A stretch of 64,000 bases of DNA from Lottia gigantea (Eukaryota; Mollusca; Gastropoda; Lottiidae): positions 172,153 to 236,152 of the forward strand of contig NW_008709259.1 of the NCBI RefSeq assembly GCF_000327385.1, given 5' to 3'. The notes below the pieces were generated by a model that had not been told where the DNA came from, made no database searches, and saw nothing but the letters and a program-made list of their open reading frames with translations. How positions within the stretch are numbered: the first letter of the stretch is position 1; each line of letters starts with the position of its first letter. The translations under genes and the position numbers were made by a program. Below, in pieces: positions 34,962 through 47,304 of the stretch.

Positions 34962-35440
34962 CCTGTTGAAATGTAGAGGTACAGACTGTATATGAACGCT
35001 TGTTGTCCGATATCAATATTATATATGTAAATATCTATCGCTGACCAAGCGTATTTACACTTAAACACCCTACTATCGTAACGGATTTAGATCTTAAAGT
35101 GACTGTATAAGGAGGTTTTCGTGTGTATTTTGGTCTTATTCGGCAATCCTCGGCAGTTTTCGTTAAGCTGAATCTGTTGCAGAGCGCTAGCGTAACTTTA
35201 CCGGAAGATCGTTTGTTTAAGTTGATATTGCAACATTCCAATTTTCCGCCATGGCATGCTAAAAAATATTAGAATTTATAGAATGGGTCGTGGGGAATTT
35301 AAGATCCCTTAGTTGCATTTGTGGTGCAGATCAGACGGTAATAGATCTCAGTACAACTAAAATTTGTAATATAAACCCTGACATGTACCGTAGTTAGTGT
35401 AATAATATGTTATCAAACCACTGGTAATTTTTGTCAAATC

Positions 35441-35834
35441 TTAAAGGGACATTCCGCTTTTTTGTAGGTCACAATTTTTTTTTGCTTAAATTTTTAAATT
35501 ATAACCCCAAATCTATAGAAATGTATCCCATAACGCATCTCAAAGTTACTTTTATACCGCCAAAACTTTAGGTAAAAGGTTATATATTTCGTTATGCTTT
35601 TTGCAAGCTGTTAGAAAACTACTATTTGAGCAAAATATACGCCTGACTCAATCACCGAAACTAGGTCAAGCTAATTAATTAACAATTAGTACTCTCAAAT
35701 TTTAATTAACCCCTTTAAAACAAATTCAATTTGATCAAGTAGATACATAGATATATATATAGCATACTTTAGAAACATTTGCAGGTATAATTTATGACGT
35801 TTTTGTTACTGACAAAAGTGGAATGCCCCTTTAA
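35441..35834. mobile_element. TTAA-flanked MITE, family B, copy 1
   Basis: 394 bp beginning TTAAAGGGACATTCCGC and ending GTGGAATGCCCCTTTAA: short terminal inverted repeats including TTAA. No coding capacity. The right half recurs at about 62955–63116. Confidence 0.75.
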
Positions 35835-35964
35835 GAGCTAATACTAAAAATAAACATTATTCAGTATAATTTATCAGAGCGTTGCAGATAGCAGGGTTCG
35901 GCTGTTTTGTATGGAGTTGTACACAAATAAGCTGCTTTGAGATAAATATCCTTTCATGCCTTAT

Positions 35965-36050
35965 ACAATATACAAACTTAGACGATATACAAACTTAGAC
36001 GACGATATACAAACTTAGACGATATACAAACTTAGACGATATACATAGGC
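35965..36050. repeat. 19-bp tandem repeat
   Basis: About five copies of GATATACAAACTTAGAC, one with an extra GAC. Confidence 0.85.
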
Positions 36051-36686
36051 CTACTAATATAATTGTAAGTCGTCTTTACTGGCTTCAAGTCTTAGGAGAG
36101 AAGACCTTGTGGGTAATGGGAGCTTTCAACACACCCCACCCTCTCACAATCACGAAGAAAGAAAGAGACCATGGAGCTCGCGCTAATCAGACCATTCTGC
36201 ATTGTGGGTATTTTGAAATAAGATTCCCTAACTTTTGGAAGCGGGCCACATTATAAGCCTGCAAGTTTGCCCTCTTTTCCAGTCATGTTGCATTGAAATT
36301 AGGAATGTTAAAATGCTATTATCCTGCAAATTTAGAAACGAACCACACTGCAGTTTTCAGTAAAATCACTTGTAATTTGTAATTTTATTTAATTATGGAT
36401 TTCATCTTGAAAAGTTGAACAGGTAAAATTGAGATCTGTATCTGGCAAGGGTAATCGTTGGACGGTTGTTTCCCTTTAACTGTATTGAAAATCGAAATGA
36501 AAAGACATGGCGTTTAACTCATACTTCTGCACCTGATTTGGGCTAATGCATATAGTCAAGGACATGCAGTGTGTAATAAGAGAACTTGAGGCCCTTGACA
36601 TCAAATTTAGGGGTTACTGTATATATTATTATTATTATAACTATATAATCATTTATAAAATTCAATTAAAATAGGCCATGAATTGA

Positions 36687-38168
36687 TCAGCCTCTAGCTT
36701 TAGCTAACAATGAATATGGCTTTGGAGATAACGTCGTATCTAATACCCCATCTAAATCAATTTTCGAATAACCAGCATTGGACAAAGAATAGCTTTGCAA
36801 CACATTGCAGAAGATTAGAAACAGTTCCATCTTGGCTAAAGATGCTCCTGGGCATACACGAGGTCCTACGGAGAAGGGGATGAAGTTACTGTTGTGGATG
36901 ATCTTCCCATTTCCATCAATGAACCGCTCTGGATTAAATTCTCTGGGATTTTCCCATAGCTTCTCATCATAATGTATAGAAGTAGTATTAGCTAGTATGA
37001 TACATCCCTTGGGTATAAGGTAGCCTTTGATCTTGGCATCCTTTGTGGCTGTTCGAGGAAGTGAGGTCATAGCTGTATTGGAAAGCCGTTGTACCTCCAT
37101 AAGGGTAGCTGAACAATACACCAATTTTTGTTTATCTGCCCATTTTACTCTCTTTCCAAAGCCAACAACTTCGTAGATTTCTCTTTGGCACTTCATCTGC
37201 ACTTCAGGATGTAATATCATATATAGGAAAGACCAGTCCAATGCATTTGCCGCTGTATCGGATCCAGCTAAGAACAGGTCTAGAAGGCTGTACGTTAATA
37301 TAAGATCGGTAAATTCTTTAGATCTGGAATCAGCCATAGCGGTTAGTCCATAATCAATCAAATTTCTCGTCTTCTCCTTCTTGTTCCATGTCTTTTTATG
37401 CTCGGCAACCTTTCTTGAAATATAGGATACAGTATATTGAGCACCAGCTAAAAGTTCTTTGTATTTGCCTGATAACACTGGAAGGTAACGCAACTGGGGT
37501 AGCATATTAAATGGCGTAAAGGGTCCTTCTCCTTCAAAAGCTTTAATCAGAAATGCTAGAATCTTGATATATTCTGGATCGTCATACTCGAACCGTTTAC
37601 CAAACACCACATTACTGAGAATATTGCTGGCACCCTGTATCAATATCTTATCCAGTTTCATAGGCTTGTTTTGGAATTTAGAAAATTCTTCAAGAATGTA
37701 TTCGGTTTCAGCCAAAACCTTGTCTTCAATGTCCAGATCTTGGAACCCACGAACAGCCATCCTGTGAGTATATTCCCACAGCTGACCATTGGACCAGACT
37801 ATGCCTGATCCGCCTTTCTGTACTTGCTGAGCGACCCAAAACGCCTCCGATGGTCTATCTGTAAATATATCTCTCTTCTCCACCAGTGCTTCTTTCACAG
37901 ATTCCACATCGTTGAACAATATCAATAGTTGTCGACCGAAATATAATCGGTAAACCGGTCCAAATTTCTTCTCCATTTCTTCAAAATATTTGTGTTTCCT
38001 CTTTCGATATGTCCAACTCATATCAATCACGTTTCCCACCAACGGAAGAAATGACGGCCCCGGGGGGAGACCTGGAATTTCTCGCATGGACAAAACATAC
38101 CCAACTGTCAATAATATCAGCAATCCAAGAAGAACTGTGGACACACTAAGAAAATCAAAGTCGACCAT
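36687..38168 (-). CDS. Cytochrome P450, CYP2 clan, intronless, copy 2
   Basis: 493 residues in one exon. The start at 38168 (MVDFDFLSVST) is preferred over an upstream in-frame extension because it aligns with the start of copy 1 and puts the anchor and LPPGP hinge in register. The haem loop FSVGPRVCPG, EVQR, PERF and I-helix AGSDTA are present. Two family positions differ from copy 1: the I-helix ends in Ala rather than Thr after the catalytic Thr, and the C-helix reads WEYTH where WxxxR is usual (an Arg follows one residue later). These may alter haem-propionate contacts or specificity, but the fold-defining residues are intact. Confidence 0.92.
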   Translation of the reverse strand: MVDFDFLSVSTVLLGLLILLTVGYVLSMREIPGLPPGPSFLPLVGNVIDMSWTYRKRKHKYFEEMEKKFGPVYRLYFGRQLLILFNDVESVKEALVEKRDIFTDRPSEAFWVAQQVQKGGSGIVWSNGQLWEYTHRMAVRGFQDLDIEDKVLAETEYILEEFSKFQNKPMKLDKILIQGASNILSNVVFGKRFEYDDPEYIKILAFLIKAFEGEGPFTPFNMLPQLRYLPVLSGKYKELLAGAQYTVSYISRKVAEHKKTWNKKEKTRNLIDYGLTAMADSRSKEFTDLILTYSLLDLFLAGSDTAANALDWSFLYMILHPEVQMKCQREIYEVVGFGKRVKWADKQKLVYCSATLMEVQRLSNTAMTSLPRTATKDAKIKGYLIPKGCIILANTTSIHYDEKLWENPREFNPERFIDGNGKIIHNSNFIPFSVGPRVCPGASLAKMELFLIFCNVLQSYSLSNAGYSKIDLDGVLDTTLSPKPYSLLAKARG

Positions 38169-41100
38169 ATTGAAAGTTGTGACTTGAGTTTTGAAAGTAT
38201 TCAACTGACGCGAGCTGTAATAAACTCGTAATAAATATACATGAAAACGTGCGAAATAGACCTTATCATCAAAACAACAATATTTTATTTTTAAACGCAC
38301 TGTATAGCAAATGGCAACATAGATTTTTTTTATCCGAAATTTACTGCATCAATTTTACAAGGAGGGCAAGTGCTTGAAAGGTACTGTCTTAACTATAATA
38401 GTAGAGGGCGGGTGTAAGGGAAAGGGAGACTCTTAACCTCCCCCCACCCCCTGACCACTTGCAAGTTTTTAGTCATTTCATCTAGTGGCGGGATTGCTTC
38501 CCCTCTACCAATGTTTTCTTGAAACGCCACTGAAATTTAGCGTGTGGTGCTCTTCTTTCTATTAAATGTCATATCACCATTCTCACTTGCATAATAATAC
38601 ACATATTATATTTAATGACGCCATTGTGCATAACAGTACGTGGTAATGATCTATACTCAATTCAACTATTATGGTTTTCTTTTAGGTGGACTTAGTTCAA
38701 CTAGTCCCTGTGGTAATTGAGCCACGGGGAATTTCGATAGGTAGGCTATTATGACGATATTATGCAGTCAATCTGATATTTGATACATAGGTGCTTTAAG
38801 TCGTTGGCCTATTATAATGTTCACATTAGGTGTAAATAATGTATAATAGGTATTAAAGTCACCGATTCATAATCCAATACCTTAAACTTAAAACGTGGTT
38901 TTGTTTGCCTCATTAAAAACACTATTCATTGAAACGAATAAATTTGATAGGTGTCTCAACGATGCGGGGGACTGGGTGCTGGGTGTTTCAGATGGACGGA
39001 GATGAATTTTTTAGCATTTAGTGGTCTTAATTTTCACTTTTTCGTAGTCCCAAAGGGGGTGGGTGATGGCCCAAAAATTACCGTCACTGTAAATACTACC
39101 ATCTCAGATTGTAGATCTATCGATCAATATAAATTGAAGCTATAGATCTTAATATTCCCAATCTGATTTGTATCGATTAATAGACTGGTCCAAATAAGTA
39201 ACGTATTGATGTTATTCTTCCTTTATTCTTAAACTTGTTGTACAAAGAACGCCTTGACAACCGGACAATGTATATTTAAAGCGTTAGAAGTAGGTTTATA
39301 TGGTCTCCTTTGGAAACATCAATACATTTATTCCGATGTCCAAAAGAACATATTTTTAGACCCGATCGTTTCTTGTAACTTATTTGGAACACGTTCTTAA
39401 TGTTATTATTATCATGTTAATTATTGTAATGGCAAGTTAAATGGAATTATAGAATCCCTCCGTCTGGATTATAGTTAAGGTTTTATGACGTCATGAAACC
39501 TATAATGTAAGTAACGTTTTTGGGTTGGTTAATGTCGAGGTAAAATTGTCTTATTATCAAAATTCTACATTACAATATTCCTAAATAATAGGCTTAGATA
39601 TAATTTGATGATTTATTAGACCAAAAATTGGTAAAGATTAAGGAGAATACAAATTTTTACACCCAAAATATATTTGACAGATCTGCAAAATATTTACGAA
39701 ATGTATCCATTCATGCGAATCAAACAGTACAAGAAATACACCGTAGCATTCTTGGTAAGTATATAAATAATTCAACCATGCAAACTTGTATATCTGGTCG
39801 CTATATAAACATACTTGACAAGAAATGCGGTTAGGTTGATATGCCGTCAGGTATCACGACACGACTGACCAAACCTTCACAATGTCAAGCTATTACGAAC
39901 TGTGTCTAATACCTTGACTGTAATAGCCAAAGACCTTTTGATTGTGGGTGACTGGGTCTATGATTTGTGGCGCACACTTCAATCAGATCGCTGCATTAAA
40001 CAAATTCAAATGCAAGAAAGGTGGATATTACAGTCAAGGTATTAGACTTAGTTCGCAATAGCTTGACATTGTGAAGATGTACATGGGTATGCCAAACGCA
40101 ATATTTCATAATTTGCTTCACCTTTTGGTTAATATCGTGTTGGTTGATGCTTTTTCATTCCATGGAGCTATTTCATTTCGTTCACTTGTTGGCAGGAAAT
40201 TTGACAAATTGAACCAGCCGTGGATAAAATCTTCTACGGGCCTATATCGAACTGTATTACTCAATAAACGTCCTCATTATTTTTACATATCATATATACA
40301 AACACTCAGTATAAGTACAATTACTCGGATTAAGATATAAAAATATTAATATTAATAAATGACCGCTGTCTAGTTTGGTTTAGATTGTCTTCAAGACAAC
40401 ACAGGGTGAGTAAGAAGCAGTCTTATATTGAATGGAAATCAGAGTGCCCTTACCAACTTTACACGATTAATGGTCTAAGATGTTTCACTTTTATCTTTGC
40501 CGAGGACATTTGATTTAATTTTGGTTAAAGACTGGAATTTATTTTATGGGATTTGTTGATAAAGTATGAAATGGATCTACAGAAGGAGTTCTGTTCTTTA
40601 AAATAACTGATATACAAAACAAATGAAAAACTGTTTTGATAGTCGTGTTCAATTCTGAAACTTTAAATGGAAGAGAATTTGGAGGAAATTCTTTTGTTTG
40701 ACTTGATACTTGTAAAATCTAATATAAATAGGCTGAATATTGGTAATATGATATCTGTTTATGAACTTAAATAAATAAGGATCAACCAACTTGAGTAATA
40801 CCTGTACATGTATGGGTCACGTCTTCACATTTGGGTGGGGTTTTTGAAAAGAGAAAAGAGTCTTATTTCAAATTATCCCATTTCAGCCGAGTAAATGGTT
40901 AGTTGAATGTCATGTACCAATTACCCTGAATAAACTATTCAGTTAGTCACCTTCGTATCTTTCAAAACCATTTCATCAACTTTTATTTGCCAACGTCAAC
41001 AAAATAGTCATTCATTCTTCTTTGACGTCAAAAATCACTTTGGCAATGCGTCTGCGTCGGCATTGAAAAAGTATCTTAGTAATTTTGCCTGTGGGCAAAC

Positions 41101-41452
41101 AGAAATATTATATATAAGTAAATAGTATATTATATGGTAGTCGTATGTTGTGGAAGAACTTTATTATAGTTTTGACCTAGATCATTTATAAGTCAAGGAT
41201 TGACTGTAAAGTGATTTTAGCTAGAGGTAATTAATGCATATGTTTATGGTCAGTAGACATTTTAAAATCATAGTTTGCTTTGTTAAAGACAGGAAGACAG
41301 ACAAGAATAAGTAAAATACTTTGAAAATACATTTAAATCGGATGAAACAACAACATGAGGCTTTGATCTTTGAATTATATGAAGAACCATCTTAAGGTGT
41401 GAATTTTACCTATTTTCTACTTTCAGGTGTCAGTAAATGAAGAATTTTTATC
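38169..41452. other. Intergenic before the TRP channel gene
   Basis: About 3.3 kb without a recognisable gene. It contains the P450 copy 2 promoter, a family D MITE (39875–40075) and, at about 41425, an acceptor-like site that probably begins the exon holding the TRP start codon. Confidence 0.45.
39875..40075. mobile_element. MITE, family D, copy 2
   Basis: 201 bp, starting CTTCACAATGTCAAGCTATT and ending with its complement, with long inner arms (TCTAATACCTTGACTGTAAT and inverse). No coding capacity. Confidence 0.8.
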
Positions 41453-44400
41453 ATGGCCAATAGGTTTCGCAGATTAACTAAGCAGACGTCATTTTTCGTC
41501 TCGCCAGGTGATGCTTCAGAAGATGGCGATTTCGTTGCTCTAAGACAAATAAGAGAGGTAAGGCCATTATTGAATAATTTATTTTNNNNNNNNNNNNNNN
41601 NNNNNNNNNNNNNNNNNNNNNNNNNNNNNNNNNNNGGGGATTTTTTTTAAGGGGGCTCAACTATAGTGACTCAACAAGCCATTTATATCATCTAAATTTT
41701 TTAGGGGGGGGGGGCAAAATTTTCTAAGGGGGGGCTGCCCCATCCCCTGTCCCCCCCTCCCCCTTCTAGCTATGGGCCTGTATCAGGGTCCGTCTTCATT
41801 AGACCAATTTAGTTTCAATTTTTTTCTAAAGGGTAGCCTGTCTTGCATTGTTACAATCGTGGAAGTGAAGATTCATAAGGTTTTTGAACTGCTGATATAG
41901 GTTCTTATATTTTATATTTTCAGAGGAAACGAGAAAGTTTAAAGTCAGCTGCATCAAAATCAAGTTTAGACACTGTTGATGAATCTCCAACGAGAAAAGT
42001 GTCTCAAGGTGACATCGATATCAACCAATCCCATTTAAAATCAGGCAATCCTAAAGAAGTTCTCAGGAACAAGTTGTTCAAATACTTGGAGGAGGGCAAG
42101 GACGAGGAAATTAAGAAATGTTTAGAAAACAATGTACCTGTGAACATTGGAGACTTGAAATCTGACGCTTACCGGAGACCCAACACAAGAGAAAATGTAC
42201 TTCATGTGGCCCTTACCCATAAAAGAAACGAATTAGCTCGATATATTATTGAAAGACTTTCGGATACTGGTTTAGATTTACTTGTGCAAAATTTCGATGT
42301 AAACTTGGCAACTGCTCATGGTGTTAAGAATGTTACTCATCAAGCCACGGAGCTGCATGATCTGTCCTTAGTCAAATTAATCGTCAGCAAGATTAGGAAT
42401 AAGGACAGACTCTTGAAATCGCTGAATGAAGAAAGTCCTGTGCAAATTGAAGGGCAAAGACCTCGAACATTCCCATGTTTACATCTAGCTGCCTTTCATG
42501 GATTTACTGATTTAGTGGATTATTTCTTGGATTGTGGTGTTGCCGTCAATCATCTTAATGCTAAGAAAGATACAGCTCTGTTGTGGGCAGCGAGATGGGG
42601 TCGCGTAGACACTGTAAAGAGTTTGTTGAAACGAGGAGCAGATCCAGGTATTGAAAATGATAAAGGCTCAACAGCTCTCTATTGGGCAGTTCGTTATGGT
42701 CATACAGAAACTGTTCAGATTCTTTTAACACAAGGCAAAGCAAATCCTCATCAAACCAGAAAGCTTGGTCTGGTGGCCCCAATTGTCTTGGCCTCAGCTT
42801 TAGGGTACAATGATATTGTTAAGATTCTCTTGGACAATGGAGCTCATGTGAATCACCTGATTCGGGGAAAGGAGATGCCAGTACATCATGCAGCAAGAGA
42901 AGGTCACGTAGACGTCTTGAAGACGCTGATCAACAAAGGGGCAGATTTTGACAAAACTGACGAAAGAGGCGACACTGCACTTCTTCTGGGGGCGAAGTTT
43001 GGACATCCCAAAGTAGTGCAGACTCTAATTCAAAGTGGTGCCAATATGAAGCAAAAGAATCTCCTAGGTGAAGATATTTGGGTTCATGCTGTTAATAACT
43101 CACAAGAATTCTCTGCCACATTAATACAGACTTTATTGGACATTGGCTTGTTAGCACCTGAGCCAAGCAATAAAGACTTGATCAGGGTTAAATGCTCAAA
43201 GTCTCCTCTCTTCCATGCTGCTATGGCAGGAGCGTGTGATAAGATCGAACACTTTCTATCTCTCAAGCTTGATCCAGCTGAACCCGACGAAGAAGGAAAT
43301 ACGTTCCTTATGGTTGCTGCATTGCATGACCAACAGGAAGTAATTCGAAAGTTTTATAAACTTGCCAACATCGATGCACAGAATCTCAAGGGAAATACAG
43401 CTCTTCACATCGCATGTCTTCAAGGCTACCATGACACAATAACAGTTTTGATTGACAAAAAGGCAAAAGCAAACATTAAGAATAAAAATGGCGAGACTGC
43501 TCTTCATGTCGCAGCATATTCCAAATCAATCCGACCTCACACGGTTAAAAAGTTGATCAATCATGTCATTAAGACCAATGCTTGGGAAAGTCTCAATGTC
43601 CCTGACGGGGAGGGAAAGAATCCCCTTCACATTGCTGCCAAATACGCACCACCTGAAATCCTATGGGAATTTCGATTTGTTCGATACAAAGATCTGGACA
43701 ATGAAGGGAACAATGCTATTCATGCTGCTGTCAGACCAAAGCATGAAGAGGCTTTCCTGGTAATGATGGATATTTATGATACAATGAAACGAGACGCCGA
43801 TATCAACCAGCAGAATAAACAAGAGGAATCTGTTCTTCATTTGGCTGCAATGCAATGCTTCGGTGATGGAGTCAAAAAGCTGATTCTTTACGGTGCAGAC
43901 TTATCATTACAAGATGCAAATGGTGATACAGTTCTGCATCGATTAACTCGAGCATCTGTTGAAGATCGCGATCATGCCGAGGCTTATCTTGAAATATTTG
44001 ATATTGTGATGGATGAAGCAGTGAAATGGTGGTGCATCAAACGTTACATGGATTTTCCCGATGATAAGGAAGAAATCAAACTAATCAAAAGAAAATCGAT
44101 CCTTGAGCTAACAAAACATATCTACAACAAAAGCGACCTAAGCGTTCTTTCCTTAGCATGTACTCTTGGAGCTCCTGAGGTTATCCAGAAACTCACTCAG
44201 ATGAAGGACGTTTTATATTTCGAAATTCAAAAAGGAAACGGAAAGTCTTTAACCAAACGATACGACGTGACGCACTTAACTCCACTGACTAATAATTCAG
44301 TGACAGGACTCTGTAGAAATACTCGTGTTGTACCGCGACCATCTTGTATTGAATGGCTTCTTTCAGCAGATAAACTTGAAAATGCCTCCTATATTCTAGA

Positions 44401-45583
44401 TCTACCTCCTATGGCATACATCGAAAAATCTTATTCGTCGATTGCAGCTTGGACTTATGTCCTTATAATGGCTCTTCATCTTATACATATGATAATCTTC
44501 AGTTACTGTGGAGTGCATATACAGGATTACCGCCGGACTAACAGCACCAATAACGATATTAATGTATCCAAAACTATGTTATATTTTACTGCCGTCGAAC
44601 CTTCGTTTATCATTATATACTTTGCATATGAAATGGTTAAAAATTGGTGTTTGGGAGAACAAACTGTGAAACTCAAACTCAAAAGAGGCAGAACCAATAC
44701 ACTAGAATCGATTATAAATCCTTTGGGAACAATCTTCAGTGTAGCTTATGCTGTACTGGTTCTGGTATGGATGATCCTTTACAGTATCGGCAACGTTTAT
44801 CAAACCTATTTTCTTTCTGTGTCTTTGGGAATAGGCTGGATTATCACCATTGTCTTCACCAAAGGATTCAAACCGGTTCATTATTTCTGGAAAATGATTC
44901 AAAACATGATGATCAGGGACATTTCAAAGTTTCTTTTCGTGTACTTGTTTGTGTTGATTGGATTTTCTTTCGCGTTCCATGTGATGTTTCAAGTTTCATC
45001 TGGTGTTGTCGAGGATTTTAAGAACCCTTTGTATACCATGTTTCTCATGTTTAACCTCATGTTTGGTATGGATGAAATCTTTACGGATGGCTTCGAAACT
45101 AACATGGCCCAAGCTGGCTACACAACAATATTCCCAAAGGTGATATACATCATGTATATGATCTTGGCCACGATTGTCTTGCTAAATCTTCTTATTGCTA
45201 TGATGAACGACTCTTATTCGGCTACTTTGAGGAGGCAACAAATGCTTTGGAGGATCGAATCAGTTCAGTTGGGTGTCAACATCGAAAAGATGTTACCGTT
45301 CACTAACTGGTTGTTCAGTAGAATCAAGCTACATCATGGATTAGTGGTACCAAGTGAGGACAAAACAGAAGAACTAGTATGGTATATTGAAGTGTCGTCC
45401 TCCAGTATGGAGAAGATAGAGACCACGACTTTTGTTGATAAGGAAACGGAGCTTATTAACCATCTCAACATCCGACTTACTGCGTTGGATAACAAAATAT
45501 CTGACCAGATGAAAACATTCCAAAATACTCTTCAGGAAATGCAAAGCATTTTACAAAAACAGAATGATCGTTCGCCGGAGTGA
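41453..45583 (+). CDS. Ankyrin-rich TRP cation channel (TRPV/TRPA-related)
   Basis: Two coding exons, 41453–41557 and 41924–45583, joined in phase 0, give 1,254 residues. The second exon is 3.66 kb without an intron. It contains about 16 ankyrin repeats from about residue 120 to 740 (repeated TALHxAA, GHxxxVxxLL and GADxxxxD patterns), a linker, then six membrane helices from about residue 875 with pore segment FNLMFGMDEIF (about 1074) and S6 LLNLLIAMMNDSY (about 1110). After S6 the LWRIESVQLGVNIEKMLP stretch resembles the TRPV post-S6 region (LWRAQxxxTxxxLERxxP), while the many ankyrins are TRPA-like. The C-terminal 45 residues form a probable coiled coil. Such channels conduct cations in sensory cells; the stimulus cannot be inferred. 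An assembly gap lies in the intron. Confidence 0.85.
41586..41635. other. Assembly gap (N run) beside G-rich tract
   Basis: About 50 undetermined bases in the first coding intron of the TRP gene, followed by runs of G and C (41703–41765) that are hard to sequence and could form G-quadruplexes. Confidence 0.95.
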
Positions 45584-46365
45584 TCATACAACCACTTTTA
45601 AGTGGACAGTCACATACCTTAGGACTAACTGGTGCTGGTTGATTGGGAGAACAATATGACCACTGTTGATGCCAATCGGAATCATCACTTGTTAAGCTTT
45701 AAGTAGCAATCGTGTGCCTTTGTGCCAATATTTTCAAAGCTTCATGGGAAGCTTTGGTTCATCATTGCCATCAAAGAGTTCAGAAGTGGCAGAGGAAAAG
45801 GTTAATACGTGTCTGAAATAAGGGTGTCTGATTTAAGCCTAGACCATGTGCACGTAGCGCATTGAGTAATACCAATCTTTAACAAGGATTATCCATAGAG
45901 TTTTTTATAGTGTCTAAACATAATTCTGTTGGATTATCGGAGTTGCTAGGATAAACTGAGATTAGGCTAAATGGCCAATTCATGTCAACTTTGTTTCATT
46001 CCATATTCTCAGGGTTTTATATCTGATTTCTTAGCACTACAATTCAGTTTACTGAATTGCTGTATGCTCTTTAATGTTTACAAGGTTTAGATAGATAATC
46101 TCTCAAATACCCAAGTTACCAGACAATGATATTGCCATGGCAACTTAAATGAATATGAAAATATTGCCATGTCAATTGTTGTTGATTTTGTTAAGTCTCT
46201 AACTAACTGTGATACACCATCATGTATATAAGTGTTTTTTAAAGGTTATAAATGGAATATCTATTAAAATATGAATCTAAATTAATATTTAATAATATTA
46301 CATAAATATATTTTTTATAATTATCTATGTATAATTCTGGTGTTATAAATGAGATTCTATATTAA

Positions 46366-47015
46366 CTGCTGATATACATATTTCTACTGGTATTTATATG
46401 CATTCAAGTTCCTGTGTATATTTTATGTAACGTAAATGTGTCTATGACATAGACTCTATGTATCTGTATTGTGTATCACAAAATAACAACTGCTGATACA
46501 AATCTTTATAACACTGATATTTTTAAGTTAGACCCATGTGTCTTTTTGTATCTGTATTATTAATATTATATATAAAACAAAATAACTGCTGATATAAAAC
46601 TTTTAAACACTGATATTTTTATTAGTATATCTTTCAATGTGTCTTTATGTATCTGTATTATTAATATTAGAAACACAAAAAAACTGCTGATATAAATCTT
46701 TTTAACACTGATATTTTTAAGGTAAACAAATGTGTCTGTATGTGCATGTATCTGTATTATTAATATTGGAAACACAAAATAACTGCTGATATAAAACTTT
46801 TTAACACTGATATTTTTATTAATATCTCTTTCAATGTGTCTTTATGTATCTGTATTGGAATGTTATAAATGTGATACAAGATTATGTACCACACAATAAT
46901 GACTGCTGATATAAAACTAACATTTTTAAACAGACCCATGTGTCAATGTATTTATGTATCTGTGTTATTAATATTGGAAATGTCATACAAGATTATGTAT
47001 CCCAACTGCTGATAT
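46366..47015. repeat. About 100-bp tandem repeat downstream of the TRP gene
   Basis: Six diverged units, each starting ACTGCTGATATAAA and containing AACACTGATATTTTTA, ATGTGTCT and TATGTATCTGTATTATTAA; unit starts near 46366, 46488, 46585, 46683, 46783, 46902 and 47005. Confidence 0.85.
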
Positions 47016-47275
47016 GTTACCTTTAAATACTTTTAAAAGAATGTGTCTCCTTTGTATATGCTATTTACATTTAAGTATAACATTACAGCCATTCATTTTA
47101 CAAGCATGTATACATATCTTGCTATTTGGATAGTTAAAAAAAATAGTTGATGATACTGAAGTGATATTTAGTTTACCTGCTGCAATATAAGAAACAAAGT
47201 TTTTTTTTTATATATTTATTAATAAATTAACTTGAAATATTGCATAATAAATTTACTGAATAACAGTATTTTTGA

Positions 47276-47304
47276 TGTTAAAATAGTGCTCAATACATCA
47301 ATTG
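47276..47304 (-). repeat. Single unit of the AARSD1-intron minisatellite
   Basis: 29 bp identical, in reverse complement, to the core of the 51-bp unit at 22769–23632 (contains AGTGCTCAATACATCAATTG). It shows that the minisatellite core also exists as an isolated sequence 24 kb away. Confidence 0.8.

Larger units (their letters stand above)
34962..36686. other. Intergenic between P450 paralogues
   Basis: Promoter of copy 1 and 3' flank of copy 2. It contains MITE family B (35441–35834) and a 19-bp tandem repeat (35965–36050). No gene was seen. Confidence 0.45.

Noticed and set aside
38169-38300. N-terminal extension of P450 copy 2 by 44 residues
   Set aside because: The extension breaks the alignment with copy 1 and places the membrane anchor too far from the start; the ATG at 38168 fits.
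44644-45021. 125-residue frame overlapping the TRP membrane region
   Set aside because: It is the +1 shadow of the well-supported channel frame.
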